64,000 nt of DNA from Rostratula benghalensis (lineage: Eukaryota > Chordata > Aves > Charadriiformes > Rostratulidae): contig VXAI01000088.1 in NCBI GenBank assembly GCA_013399305.1, forward strand, positions 822,375-886,374, read 5' to 3'. The stretch's first letter is position 1. Every line of letters starts with the position of its first letter. The position numbers and the translations under genes were made by a program. The notes below the pieces were generated by a model that had not been told where the DNA came from, ran no database searches, and saw only the letters and a program-made list of their open reading frames with translations. Positions 23,047 through 37,074 of the stretch are shown here, one piece after another.

Positions 23047-26000
23047 TACTTACAGATACTGGGATGAGATGCTGGGTTTGGATCTGCTAAACTTGTCTGC
23101 CAAAAACTCATGTCCTTAGAAAACCTGCACCGTCTGTGAGGATATGTACAGCCAAATACTTGTAGGATGTGGTTTAAGCTTGCGGCAATCAGTGTACGGG
23201 CTGAGACTGCTTCGCTTGGGGACCACCTTCTCCACCACAGGCTGATGTATGGATCATCCTTGTGTTTCACCTCATCACCCAAGAACTGACTTAATGCTTT
23301 GCTGAGAATATTTTGCGTATGTCACGCTTCAGGGAACAGGCAGGATCAGGATGGTAGACAGAGTACTTAAAGTCTGCATCTGCATTTCTAGAGTTCAAGG
23401 TGCCTCCTGCTATCGTGTGAGAACATCTGGCTTTTCTGTGCTTCACTGCCTCCAGAGGAAGCTTCGCCATACCCTGTGGGAGTGACTGTTGTAGTCAATT
23501 AGTATTTCTCATTGTACTAGTAGTTGTTCACAGGTTCAGTCCCTATCCTGCGGTCTTTGTGCAAGCCTCCCCTGACAGCTGTTGAGTTTTGGGCAAGTAG
23601 GAATTGCATAGTAGCACAATCAGCGAAAAACAGATTAGAAGTAACTTCCATACAAGTCATCTTGGATCCTTTCCCAATCACATTTTATTTGCAGTATAAA
23701 CCAGACCACAAGTCCCGAGCAGTTGAGATGGAATTTCGGATTTTACTTTACATGTTCAGCAATATGTCACTTGCATCCAGAGTCCAACGTATGCCACATC
23801 AGAGCTGGGAATGTGAAATGCATCGGGTTTCAGATTTTGGTTTTTTAGATGTTTTGATTGGTTGCATATTTTTAACTTACATCATATGTTATTGGTGGAT
23901 TGAAATACAGTGCAGTCTTTAAAATTCCATTGGTGCAGTATTTTTCTGCCAGCCATTTGGAAGTAATAATGAAAGCATGTAACTTGTCCTGGTCTGGATC
24001 ATAACAACCTGAAAAGCCATTTTTCCATGTAAGATTTATAAAATAGAGCTTTCCCTTCATGTACCATGACAGTAGCTACTTTGTCTTTTTTAACACTTTT
24101 GCTAACCAGAATTTTGATAATTGTACCCAGAACCCACTTTCAAATTCAACGGAGACTTACATGGGAGGAAAACCAAACAAACAAAAATCCAAAACCCAGA
24201 CAACAGCAGTTTTAAGAGCTGTTAAATGCTCATGCCTGCTCTGTGATCTTCATTTGTGATACCCTGGAGCGAAGAAGAAAGAGCCATCAGCCCTCCTCAG
24301 CCACCCTGCATTGCTAAGCAGCGTCTCTGCCAGCTTTTCCCCTCTCTATCCAGCCTGTTGGCACCTTCAGGCTCTGCTGGCTGGCCACGGGGACCTCCAT
24401 TCTTGGTGTAACTTAGAGCTGGCCTTAAGTATAATGTAGAGCTCTATTTAAACCAGGGTCTGAATTGGCTCCTGCTGTCCTTGGGATCGGGGAAGCGTAG
24501 GGGATTTGAGGGAGTTGTTCCTTACAACCTACCGGTACTGAGGGCTGCATCAGCATTATTTGAGGGATCGTCATGCTCGTTTTCCCAAACCACCACAGCT
24601 GGTACCCGGTACTGCACCAAGGGCTGAATATACAGAAGAAATTCCACTTTTAAACAATAGAAATAATAAAATGCCACGCTGGATACGAAGTGGTTTTGGA
24701 ATAACTTATAGCTGAAATGCTGGTTAATAGTGTTCTCATATCCTGTTCCCTGACAAAGGAGAAGAAAAGATCCTGCAACAGCTCTTGAGTATTATTTTCA
24801 GTACTTGTTGCTAGGCTTTGAGAAGACTCAGCTGCTAAGGTGCTGCTGTACAAAATTTGTAAGGATAGTTTTACAGGCATTTCTTGGAGACCAGCTCTGC
24901 CTGTTTCTGTCTCTGGAGCAGAAACTTTGGTACAACAGCATGATTCCTAATCAGATTTGGCCAGTTGGGTGGGTTCCCTCGTGATGGGCAAGGCTGCTTA
25001 TTGAGAGTCTGTGAAGTGTCACTGCCCTACTCTGAATGTCAGTGTCTCCTCCATGTGACACTGCGTGTGACAGTAACTTACAGGTTGTAATTACAGACGA
25101 AAGAAAACAAGCGTGAAACAAGACTGGGTGAATACCCTCCACTTTCTCCATTCCATCCACCTTCCATTGCGCCTCAATCTTCTTTTTTTTCAAGAATTAC
25201 AAGAAAAGTGCAATTTGTCTGTAAATAAGGAGTAAGTATTTTCTTTTTCATGGGGGAATCCTCAACGCCTGTTACTTTAATTTATCATCTGATAAATCAG
25301 TGGAGTATTCCTTGGACAGGGCATTGCACATTGTACTAGACTGAAGGTTTCCGCTGTCAGAGACAACCCTCGGCGCTTGTCTAATGGATGACTGCACACA
25401 GCAGGACACTGCTTTGCCAGTGCCCTGACAGTCACACTCTTAACTCTTGGACGTCCTCTCCCAGCAATCAGCTCTACGTCCTAGATATCTAATGACCACA
25501 CATTCACTTGGCTGGATGCTCCAGTTGTTCCCAGTTGCTGAAGCTGCCTCTGTCTTGCTTCCTTCCTGCTGATAACACCCCTCCAAATTCCTCTTCAGTG
25601 CCTTGACCCGGTCCCCACAGTTACCGAGACACGGTGGTGGTCATGGGGAGCGTGGAATGGATAAGCAAACGGAGTGTTCCCCTGCCCTGACACAGTTCTT
25701 GACCATTTAACACCATAAACACAGAGCAGTTGTCATCATCAGTGTCAGTGCTTCCCACTAGACAAAAATTCAGCTCGGTTAGTACAAATATTCTCACTTT
25801 AGATTGGGAAACTAATACAGGCTAACATAAATACGTGGGATCAAGGAGAGAAATAATCCTGTTTAGATATCTACTTTCTAATGGCCTAAGTGGGAGATAG
25901 GCATCTGATTTCCTATTTACATCTGTGCCTTAATGACTTACAGGTTATTTTATACAGAATGTTTACGTACAAAAATCTTATTTTATTTAAAAACCAAGTT

Positions 26001-28951
26001 AATTGCAGCACTATTTTGCAATCTCATTTAGTGAATCTATTGAAGATTCTTAGATCTGAACTTGAGTTCTAGCTACACACATTATTTGAAATCTTGTGGT
26101 TTACCAAAACAAAGATTTCCTGTTCCAGACAGTTTTGTAGATTTGCTCAGTTGTTCATCCTTGCTAATCTGGGAAGACATATTGAGGACCATTGCTTCTG
26201 GGGATTTCTTTTTAAGAGAACTGACTCATACCTGCCTTTGGTTACGAGAATCAGCAAGAATGAATTTTATGTGTTCAACTAAGCCAAAAGTACGCTTTCC
26301 TTTGGAATGCAGTTGCTACCTACATGAGCCCTCATTTGTGTCAGCACAATCAGGTTAGGATTTAACCCCATCTGGCTTGCTGGAAGGTTTGTAGTTGGAG
26401 TTGGTTGGTTTTGGTTACTAAAAGAAATGTTCCTTTGGTCAAATTGCATGTTTTTTTTCACAACAATAAACATTGAAATAGTTAATTAGACCTCAATGTG
26501 GTGAAGTAATCAACATAAATTCTTGTTGCAACTTCATAAATTTCTGCAAAAGTTTTTCAATAACTTCTTTTTTTTTTTTTTGGCCATTTGCTATGACTGT
26601 GATTTAATGAGCTTGTTTGGACATCTGTATTCATATTGCATTTTGATTCACTTCCAGCACAAAGAAAAAACAATTGCTCTTTCCTCTGAACTGTGAAGTT
26701 ACAACTGTTTCCTCAAAAATACTCTCCTCTAGAGAACAGTGGATGTATGCATATCTGTGCATATTTTTAGTAACATGTAGGCTTTTAAAAGTGTTTCAGA
26801 GAGTTCAGAGCATTTCTTAGCAGTAAGTTCTTTATTGTCTAGAATAAAAAAGAAAAGAAAAATAGAAGTGTATCTGAAGCTCATAGCTGTAAAACTGCCA
26901 TGTCAAGTAGCTGCAGCTTTAATTCCTGAATTTAAGAAGCCAGGCTGATACAGTAGGAGAGTAGCCCCGAAGAGAGTAACCATGCACTGAGCACTTGGGA
27001 AGAATTAGGAAGGTGTCATACCTGTTATCTTTACGTCCCAGATTTCATTAGAGTCTTAAAAAACTGCCGGCCCACAAGGAAGCATTCACTTCGCCACTTG
27101 AGAGCTTGTTGTAACTGCCACCTGCTGAAGATGAATTTCAGCTTCAGGCGAGAGAGAGGTGTTTACTGCTGTGTTTGAAAGAACGGCCTCACAGAGCCTT
27201 GTCTCAAACACCTCTTTCCTCCAGCCTGTTAGAAAACACACTGTGTTTTCCTGCAGCGCTGTTTTTTTCAGTGATGCCGCTGGTACAGCAGGCTGGACGA
27301 GGTGGCCCTGTCTGAGGAGATGAGGCTGGGTGCTTTGTGCAGCCCTGGGTTCCACAGATGGACGCTGTTGGCCTCGGCAGCAGGGGCCAGATGGAGCCAG
27401 ACACCAATTCAGGTGCTGCCCAGGGTTAGGTTATCGACAGAGAAGAATCCCAGTAAGATCTTCACCAGCAGTCACCTGCAGCACCACCAGGAACAATCCC
27501 CCATCTCTTTTTTGCAACAAATGGCCCTAAGACACAGAGGCTGGTCTTCATCATTTGTGTTTCTGCTGAGCAAGGGCTGCGGTTGATGCCGCTCCACTTC
27601 CAGGGGCAGGTGGAGCCCACAGCAGGGGAGAGTGCCGGCTGAGCACGGGTGGAAAAAGATTTGGCAAACTGGGGAAACAAGCTGACCCTTCTTTCCTTTG
27701 CACCTCATCCAAATCACAGCCCTGAGCTGAATTTTAGTGGATTCCAGGCAGGCCTTGCTCCCCCAAGCACTGATTGGTTCTTCTGGCTTTGTGAAGTTCA
27801 TTCTCCTGCACACACAGCAGTCAGGTATTGTGAGCTCCATATTGTTAGCTAAGTCTTTTAATATTTGCATATGCTTTGCTAGTGAATTAAAAACAGAGAC
27901 TGCTGTGTCTGTTGCATGAGTTCAATTCTCTGATCCCTCTGGGTTATCGTCTGTGTCGGAGGACTTGGTTTGCATAACACGCAGTTTCAGTGCTTCTTTA
28001 TTAGGCTTAAACCCCTCTAATAGTGACTTGGTGATGAGGTTTGGCTTAGCCCGTCTTTCTTTGACTTCTTTCTAGAGTGTACAGATCACAAGAGCTATTC
28101 CTGGGTGCTCATGGAATCCAAAGGCACTCTTGCTGGAAGAATACTGCTGCCCAAGTGTTGGCTACATACCATCTGCTAAATGTGCTTGTAGAACAAGTAA
28201 TACAATGCAACTCAAAACGTGAAACTGGCTTTAATAACTTCATGCTTCGCTTGTCTGGCTCCCAGTTCTGCACGTTCTCCCACTCCTGATAACTATTATT
28301 ATTATCCCTTCACCTTAATAGCAGTCTCACTTCTGTTATGTCACAGGGAGTTTAAAAAAAAAAAAAACAACCAACAAAAAACCCACACAAAAGAAGCCCC
28401 TAATTCAACCAAACCTGCAAAATATACACATGCTTGGTGGAGTAATAAGCACCCGTGCTCTTCTCTTCCGTGATTTTGAGCTAACAAGATTTTGGGTGAA
28501 TTTTCTCCATAAGCTGTTGAGCTTCTGTCTGGCATCTGGGCACCGTTTCGGTAGGCGATGGCAACAAGGCAGTTCAGTGTCCCGTTTTCCTAACGGGAGC
28601 TTACTGAATCAGTTTAAAGCTAAATTCCCCATTCTGAAGACTTCATTTGTTAAAGTCCACATAAACAACTTTTCGGCTCACGCCTTTCAGGTTCCAGCGT
28701 GTCCCCTCGTTGTACCCATAGCAACATCTAGCGGCAAGATGACCTCATGGCAATGCCCTACTTTTGGAAACGGGCTCCATTTACCTCCGGGTACACCACC
28801 ATCTGCTCCATGTCCAGAATCTGGAAAGAATTTGAACCACGAGAACGTTGATAGTCCTCTTCGCTGGCCACAGTAAAATTACTTTTTTTTTCGAAGGGTC
28901 ATTACTGGCAGCCCTGCTAATACTTTTTGCTACGCAAGGAAAGCACACGGA
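23047..28951. other. ATG10-RPS23 intergenic or transcript-end sequence, no gene recognised
   Basis: No exon, RNA gene or recognisable transposon is seen. An open frame of 132 codons at 23,524-23,922 (+) has no family resemblance and no promoter or splice context, so it is treated as chance. A plus-strand AATAAA occurs at 24,665-24,670 and might serve a long ATG10 transcript. Simple repeats: a run of T near 26,568-26,581 and a run of A near 28,352-28,365. 27.1-27.9 kb is somewhat richer in GC, without any coding signature. Confidence 0.45.
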
Positions 28952-29392
28952 AGAATCACAGAATCACAGACTATCAGGGGTTGGAAGGGACCTTGAAAGC
29001 TCATCCAGTCCAATCCCCCTGCCAGAGCAGGAACACCCAGAGCAGGTCACACAGGAACGTGTCCAGACGGGTTTGAATGTCTCCAGAGAAGGAGACTCCA
29101 CCACCTCTCTGGGCAGCCCCTTCCAGTGCTCCCTCACCCTCACTGTGAAGAAGTTTTTCCTCATATTTAAGTGCAACCTCCTGTGTTCCAGCTTGCACCC
29201 ATTGCCCCTTGTCCTATCATAGGCTGTCACTGAGAAGAGCCTGGCTCCATCCTCCTGACACTCACCCTTTCCATATTTATAAACATTCATGAGGTCACCC
29301 CTCAGTGTCCTCCAAGCTAAAGAGACCCAGCTCCCTCAGCCTTTCCTCATAGGGGAGATGCTCTACTCCCTTCATCATCTTTGTGGCTCTAG
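28952..29392 (-). mobile_element. CR1 LINE, 3' fragment (subfamily A)
   Basis: Minus-strand CR1 3' end with the inverted repeat AATCACAGAATCACAGA and the same [27 protein letters not shown] and [12 protein letters not shown] blocks as the copies at 6.8 and 21.2 kb. It truncates near 29,392 at almost the same internal point as the 6.8 kb copy ([20 protein letters not shown]). Confidence 0.93.
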
Positions 29393-30057
29393 GCAGACTC
29401 TGTTTGCTGGAATGACAAAACCAAAGCTGCTGATTTTCATAGCTGAAGTACTGCATCTCCTGTAGAAACCGAGCTGGAGTTCTAACAGCAGCAGTTGTGT
29501 AGGATAACATTTGCATAGGCAAGACCGTGACGTCTGGATTGAGCGAGCTGGCTGGGATCTGCCTCTGGCACCAGGAGCTGCTGTCAGAGCTGATGCCATG
29601 AGTCACGGTTCCATGCTTGAGTTGGCTCCTCCAGGACCTTCCAGTGTTATTGTTACCAGAGATCACCTGGAAATAAGTGGTGGACCCCATTTCTCCCACG
29701 TGTGGGCCTGCAGTTGGTTCGGTGCATATTGTTCCGGTGTATAGCTGTACTGGTGGCAGCCAAAGCTTTCAAACCTGGCTGTCTACTCCTGTTATTCTGT
29801 GCTAGATGAAGGTAGGATTTCAGAGACTTCCTGGTAGAAAATGTACACATCTCTGCTATGTGCTGCCTCTGATGACTGCACGTGTGTTCCAAGTTTCACA
29901 GAAGCATCAGACAGAGCCACAGCAGATGTGGTAAGGACTGATTTATCTGGGATTTCTGAGCAGAGCTGAAATTACTGTGCATAAACTGTATCTTTGGTTG
30001 AGTGAAGCTGTAAGAAATGCTGGGCAGATGTAGATGATACCCAAAATCCATCCACCT
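29393..30057. other. Spacer between two CR1 copies
   Basis: Nothing recognised. Several open frames of 70-130 codons exist on the minus strand, mostly reading into the adjacent CR1. Confidence 0.4.
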
Positions 30058-30556
30058 AATCATAGAATGGTTAGAGGTGGAAGGGATCGTAACACCTGTA
30101 GTCTTAACACCCCTGTCCTGGGCAGGGACACCTCCCACCAGACCAGGTTGCTCAACGCCCCATCCAGCCTGGCCTTAAACACTTCCAGGGATGGTGCAGC
30201 CACAGCTTCTCTGGGCAACCTGTTACTGTGTCTCACCACCCTCACAGGAAAGAATTTCCTCCTAATATCAAATTTAAATCTCCCCTTTTTCAATTTAAAG
30301 CCATTACCCCTTGTCCCATCACTCCGCAAAGAGTGTCTCTCCAGCTCTCCTGTAGGCTTCCTTCAGATATCAGAAGGCTGCTCTAAGGTCTCCCTGGAGC
30401 TTTCTCTTCTCCAAGCTGAACAACCCCAACTCCCTCAGCCTGTCTTCATAGGAGAGGTGCTCCAGCCCTCTGATCATTTTAGTGGCCCTCCACTGGACCT
30501 GCTCCAACAGGTCCATGTCCTTCCTGTGTTGAGGACTCCAACAGTACTCCAACATT
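30058..30556 (-). mobile_element. CR1 LINE, 3' fragment (fourth subfamily)
   Basis: Minus-strand CR1 starting with AATCATAGAATGGTT. It encodes [40 protein letters not shown] and, nearer the 3' end, RRKFFPVRVVRHSNRLPREA and VAAPSLEVFKARLDGAL. It is truncated near 30,556 within the block upstream of the 'hrkdmdll' region. Confidence 0.92.
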
Positions 30557-30834
30557 TTGGGAGAGAAGAGACCGATACATCCCGAACACACGCATATGCT
30601 TGCATGCAATTAAAAAAAGTTGGGCTTCTTCTAACTCACTAAACTCTGAAATGAACAGCCTGTTTTTCAGAAAACTGTTCACTCTCGGGGTGCTCAGAGC
30701 TGATCACCCCCAGGGATGGTGCAGAGAGGCCCTGCTTACACTCATTGCTGGAACAGCCAAGGGCAGGGAATGGGGTTATTTGCCCCCTTGGAGGGTGGGA
30801 AGAGGAAAAGCCTTGAGGGGTCACCCCTGTGAGG
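30557..30834. other. Spacer, possibly 5' part of the following LTR
   Basis: No gene is seen. GC-richer sequence just before 30,835 may belong to the adjacent LTR, whose 5' border cannot be set by eye. Confidence 0.3.
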
Positions 30835-31303
30835 AGGAGGGGACAGGAGAGGTGACCCCAAACTGACCAGCCGGGGTATTCCATCCCATCTGCATCCTGC
30901 TCAGTAGAAAAGCTGAGGGATCAAAGGGTCAGCTCTCTTCTTTCTTCGGTGGCCAATGTCCAAGGAGGACCCTGTCTGTTCATCTGCCTTTGACCCTGAT
31001 CCAAGCCTCCCTGACTCCAGATCTGGAATCCAGCTCCTGTGGGTCACTGAGTCCAGTCTGGGACTTTTCCCTGTGCCTGCTGGTGATGTGATTGTCATCC
31101 TGGCAGCTTGATACAATTTTGTATACATTTTATCTATTTCATTATTTTCTTCGAACTTTAATTTTAGTATTAAGACTTCATTAAAGTAGTTTAGTTCATT
31201 CTATACTCATAAATCTCCTTATCCTCTTCCTCTCCTTTCTGTTTGTGGGGGAGGAAGGGCCATCTGTCAGCCTGGTTTTAGTAAATTTGGCTGAAACCAC
31301 GAC
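30835..31303 (+). mobile_element. Solo LTR of an avian endogenous retrovirus family (copy 1)
   Basis: This segment and 38,640-39,093 are copies of one dispersed repeat in the same orientation. Shared blocks include 'ctgagggatcaa', 'tccagatctggaatccag', 'cactgagtccag', 'gattgtcatc' and 'gcttgata', followed by an AT-rich tract and an end like 'gctgaaaccacgaca'. The layout (GC-richer 5' part, AT-rich 3' part, terminal 'aaaccacgaca') fits LTRs of bird endogenous retroviruses. No gag, pol or env sequence is seen, so it is a solo or truncated LTR. The 5' border is approximate. Confidence 0.55.
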
Positions 31304-33739
31304 AACTGGGATAAATGAACCCAAGTTCAACATCACTGCTGCGCCTGAACAAGGATTTGGGTCCAAATCTCACACATTCCCCAATGACTAAGCCACAAAA
31401 TAAGGAGAAATTTTCAACCTGTTCTTCAGTTTTTCTGCATTTTTCTATAAATTATCACATATTAATTGAAGCAGAGCCTTTTGGAAGAACACACAGGCGA
31501 ACTGTGATTAGAATGGAGGAACTGGTTACACTGTACCTTCAGCCAAACAAGTATCTTGAGGTCTTATTGCATAAAATAGTTTTAACACGACAAAAAAAGA
31601 ACCCCCAGCGCTGCGCTATAAGCTTAGTGCAAAATGTTCTTTCAAGGGGCCAAATTTGAGACAAAATACGTAAGTGCAAGTACCAACAGAAGAGGAGGTC
31701 TGGAAATGGGTTAAAGGCTGATACAGAGGGATGTGTTGGCTTCTTGGGTGATGTTCTGTTCTTCAATTCTGAATGAGTTCTGGCATCCACGTGTTGAAAA
31801 CACTGGACAAAGCAGAGAGAAAAGCAAAGATGGGAAGTGATGATGTGCTTCAGTTCTTCACATAAGTCTGACTGGGGCGCAGGCATCTTTGAGAAGTGGA
31901 AAAAAAGCCCCAAACCCCAACAAATCAACCAACACCCAACCATTTACAAGTGCCTTTAATCTTAGCCAAGAGAGCCAAAAGGCCCTACTCAAAGCCACAT
32001 CCAGGTCAGTACCACGGCAGGGACAGGAGAAGCGCTGGGAATGCGCTACAAGAAACGGGGGGGCGTCCTCAAATCCAGGCCGGCTTGCCCAAGTCCAACA
32101 GTTAGGGCTTGAATTGCACTTGACACGTTCTGTGGGCTGAGATCAGGTGAAATAAAGGGTTTAATAACCCCTTTGGGACCTAGACCCGCTGAACTGTGCC
32201 TCAAGCGCGTCCCTTGCCTTGTCTCCACGCTAGAAACTGGAACTGCTGCCATCCGGCAAAGACCATGAATAAAACCCATTTTCAGCATTTACCGTGACCA
32301 TTTTTGATTTGAGGGAGGCTGTTTACCAATGTACACATTAAAATTCATGCAATTTCTCCTCCCAACTTGCTCAGGGGGGTGTTTTGATTCCTGATTAATT
32401 TAATAGTCTTAGAGAAAAAATAGGGGTTCTTTTTCTGGCCAGACCTAGCAGTAAGAAATTTCATTCCAGTTCCTACGGGAAGAGTTTTATGACTGATGTG
32501 ATGACTGAAGACAGCAGTCTTTCTTCAAAAGAAGACTGAGTCTGATAATGTAAGTTCTGGATTGTGTAGTATTTATTACAGTCAACGCAAATATTGCTCA
32601 AGCAGTGTCCACACTAAGCCACACTGAGAAGACAGGCAGAAAAAATGAAGGAGTAATATACATAGAACTTTAGGCTTTTAACAAAACCCAAGCACCTTTA
32701 CGTAGCTACGTGGCAGCTGGAAAGAAGTGCTCTGCAGAAGCAATGGAGGGGGTTTTTTGTAGAATACAGTGGCATTTTACATAACTGGAACTACCTCTTT
32801 AGAGAAGGTAACACTGAACGCCCAGCAAAGCCCACACTGGATCTAAAGGCGCTGCAAGATCTCATCTCGCTGCCTGACAACTCCCGAGGGTGATTATTCC
32901 ACCTCTAACACCCTGCAACACCCGCTCCACACCTTACTGACAGCTGGAACACCAACTTTGCTGTGGGATGTGGCAGTGAACTCACTCAGCGCACCCCCAG
33001 ACCCTTCCAGTGCAGAAGCCACCCCTCACCTCACGATTTGTGATGGTGCAACCCCTCCCAACTGAGGATCATTAAGGCTGTGACACCAAATAGCACTTTC
33101 ACTTTTGGTGCACGTCAGCTGCACTGCACCATACGCCACAGTCTGCCAGGCCCTACACAGGCAAACACCCGAGATCCTTCCCTTCCCTGACAACTCAGCT
33201 CCTTCCTCAGGTCAGAGCCCATGAGCCCGGTGTTGGTGTCACACCTGGACCCCTGCTTCAAAACCTGTACAGTTCTACACAACTTGCAGCAGAACACTCC
33301 AGAAGTTGTTTCACTAGGACCTTTTTGTGACAGCTTTGGGGGGGTGCGAAGGGTTTATGAGGGGAGAAAAGCCCCAGAGGGATCTGTCAGCCATCCTGAC
33401 ATCAGGACACTCACTACCCTCTTAGGCTGAAGCCTTCATGAAGGTGCTGGAAACAAGGGACAGTCCACAAAGCACCAAACCCCCACCCTTTAATTCTACA
33501 AAGTAGACTCCAAAGTGTCTGGCAGACAGCTGGGAACACAAAGGTGAATTTGGAAATGCAGTGCTTTTCAAGATCACCCTTCAAAGATGCTCTGGCCAGC
33601 TTCTACCATTCTGTCAAGAGTTTCTTACAGGACAAGCCAGCTGCCAATTGCAAAAAATACAACGTGCCCCAGCACCTGAGGCACATCACTTGCAGATACA
33701 CATTAAAAAATGCTAAGCCTTAAATAACAAAGCACAGAA
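31304..33739. other. Downstream flank of RPS23, no gene recognised
   Basis: No exon, RNA gene or recognisable repeat is seen. Open frames are short. The sequence before 33,740 lies beyond the RPS23 polyadenylation site. Confidence 0.45.
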
Positions 33740-33758
33740 TTTTTTCCAATCAAAAGTT

Positions 33759-33764
33759 TTTATT
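33759..33764 (-). terminator. RPS23: RPS23 polyadenylation signal AATAAA
   Basis: TTTATT on the plus strand reads AATAAA on the minus strand, 27 bases after the RPS23 stop codon. Cleavage is expected near 33,740-33,748, giving the very short 3' UTR typical of ribosomal protein genes. Confidence 0.85.
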
Positions 33765-33790
33765 GACATTGCTGGCAAACGAATGTACAT

Positions 33791-35361
<1,571 letters not shown>

Positions 35362-35796
35362 CCTTCCCCGCCGGCGGCCGAGCACGAAAGAGAGAGGTCC
35401 TTCCGCACCGCGCCGCCTAGCCGCGCCCGCCAGGACCCCGCCGTGGGCTGCCCGAGACGCGCCTGACTGAAAATCCCGCCCGGCACTGGGTGGGGCGACC
35501 CTGCCAGTTCTCGGCGTGGCCCCGGCGGTGGCGGGAAGCCGGTCTCCTCAGGGCGGGCGGCCTGTCAGGGGGTGTTTCACGTCGTTAATCCGTTTTCCCT
35601 GGGAACTGTTGGCCTCGCAGGAGAGGAGGCAGGGGGTGCGGCGTGTCGGCTGCTGAAGAATGGGGCGGGCGAAGGACATGGAGGGGCCGGGTTGGCTTAG
35701 CCAAATGGCGCCTGTGCGGGCCGTCCCCGTAGCACTGGGGAGGCTTGCGGTGCTTCCCGCGTGGATGGGGCCACACGCAGAGGGCTGGCAGAGGAC

Positions 35797-36186
35797 AGGG
35801 TGAGAGTTGGGGTTGTTCAGCCTGGAGAAGAGAAGCATCTGGGGAAACCATAGAGCCCCTTCTAGTACCTAAAGGGGCTACAGGAGAGATGGAGAGGGAG
35901 TCCTGTCAGGGGGTGTAGTGATAGGACAAGGTGTAATGATTTTCAACTGGAAGGGGGTAGATTTAGATTAGTTACTAGGAAGATGTTTTTTTCCTGTGAG
36001 GATGTTGAGGCACTGGTCCAGGTTGCCCAGAGAAGCTGTGGCTGCCCCATCCCTGGAAGGGTTCAAGGCCAAGCTGGTTGGGGCTTGGAGCAACCTGGTC
36101 AGATGGAAGGTGTTGCTGTCCATGGGAGGGGGGTGGAACTCAATGATCTTTAAGGTCTCTTCAAACTCTTAACTATTCTGTGATTC
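35797..36186 (+). mobile_element. CR1 LINE, 3' fragment (fifth subfamily)
   Basis: Plus-strand CR1 3' end starting in the 'gttggggttgttcagcctgg' block. It continues through 'gataggacaagg', 'ggttgcccagagaagctgtg', 'ccctggaagggttcaagg' and 'tcaatgatctttaagg', and ends with ATTCTGTGATTC. It is 5'-truncated and non-coding. It sits at the outer edge of the RPS23 CpG-rich region. Confidence 0.92.
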
Positions 36187-37074
36187 CCATGGTTAAGAGG
36201 AGCAGAGGATAACTCCCACACTCTGAAGAATCATGGAGCAGCCTTAAAAGCAAGGAGCGCATGGTGGCATCAGCCCTGTTCTGTGTGGAGTGGCCTTGGC
36301 TGTAACTCAGGGTGCCCTTCTTCAGCAGTGGTCTTCGATGTCACTGAGTCCCTCAGTTCCTCTGCCACCTCATCACATATATCTGCCAAGCTGATCTCAA
36401 CGTAAGCAAAGGCAGAAATCTAACACATGGTGTATTTTGTTGTGAGGAAGGGAGATGGCAAGGGGCTGTGATGGTAGGTGAGCCAGGGTTTCTTATTTCC
36501 AACTTCTGCTTAAATAACTGTATTGCCCCTAACTCTTCTAGTGGATCGATAACCAGAGTAAAATCTTGTAAGAAGAAACAAGCTGAGATACTGAAAGCTG
36601 CTGTTAGTCCACACTGCCAAACTAGCAATCTGCAGGTGCCAACTGAACAGGCACAGCAGCCTCTTCAAGCAGTCAGTCTGCTTCCTGAAGAAAAAGTCAT
36701 GAATGTTCTCTTGCTTTTTTTGGGATTGCTGTGAAGGAGCAGTATGTAGATCTATGTATCGTTACTAACACAACCTGTGTTTACAGGTTAAACAGAAAAA
36801 GCGTGCTTTGTTTATGCAGGGGTGTTTTTCCCTTCAATCCAGATAGAATAAGTAATCAAAAAGCATTAAATAAGTAATAAAGACCCCATTGAAAGTAACA
36901 AACAGAACCCAGGAAACCCAGTAGCTCTTTTAGCTGCAAACGTTATTGTAAAACACATCTCTTCTGAAGGTGCAATTTCAGTGTGGAGAATGCAATCTCT
37001 GGTGATTTTAAGAATTGGGAAGTTAATCTTGGAAAAATGCTAAAGTTTTCTTTTACAATCTTAAAGCTATTAGG
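36187..37074. other. RPS23-ATP6AP1L spacer, nothing recognised
   Basis: No exon or repeat is recognised between two CR1 copies. Confidence 0.4.

Noticed and set aside
23524..23922. 132-codon frame between ATG10 and RPS23
   Set aside because: No recognised domain, no promoter or splice context, and AT-rich base use like its surroundings.
27472..27870. 132-codon minus-strand frame, Cys-rich at the end
   Set aside because: The cysteine pattern fits no known zinc-binding or secreted family, and overlapping frames on both strands suggest locally low stop frequency.
30034..30642. 202-codon plus-strand frame
   Set aside because: It is the antisense reading of the minus-strand CR1 at 30,058-30,556.
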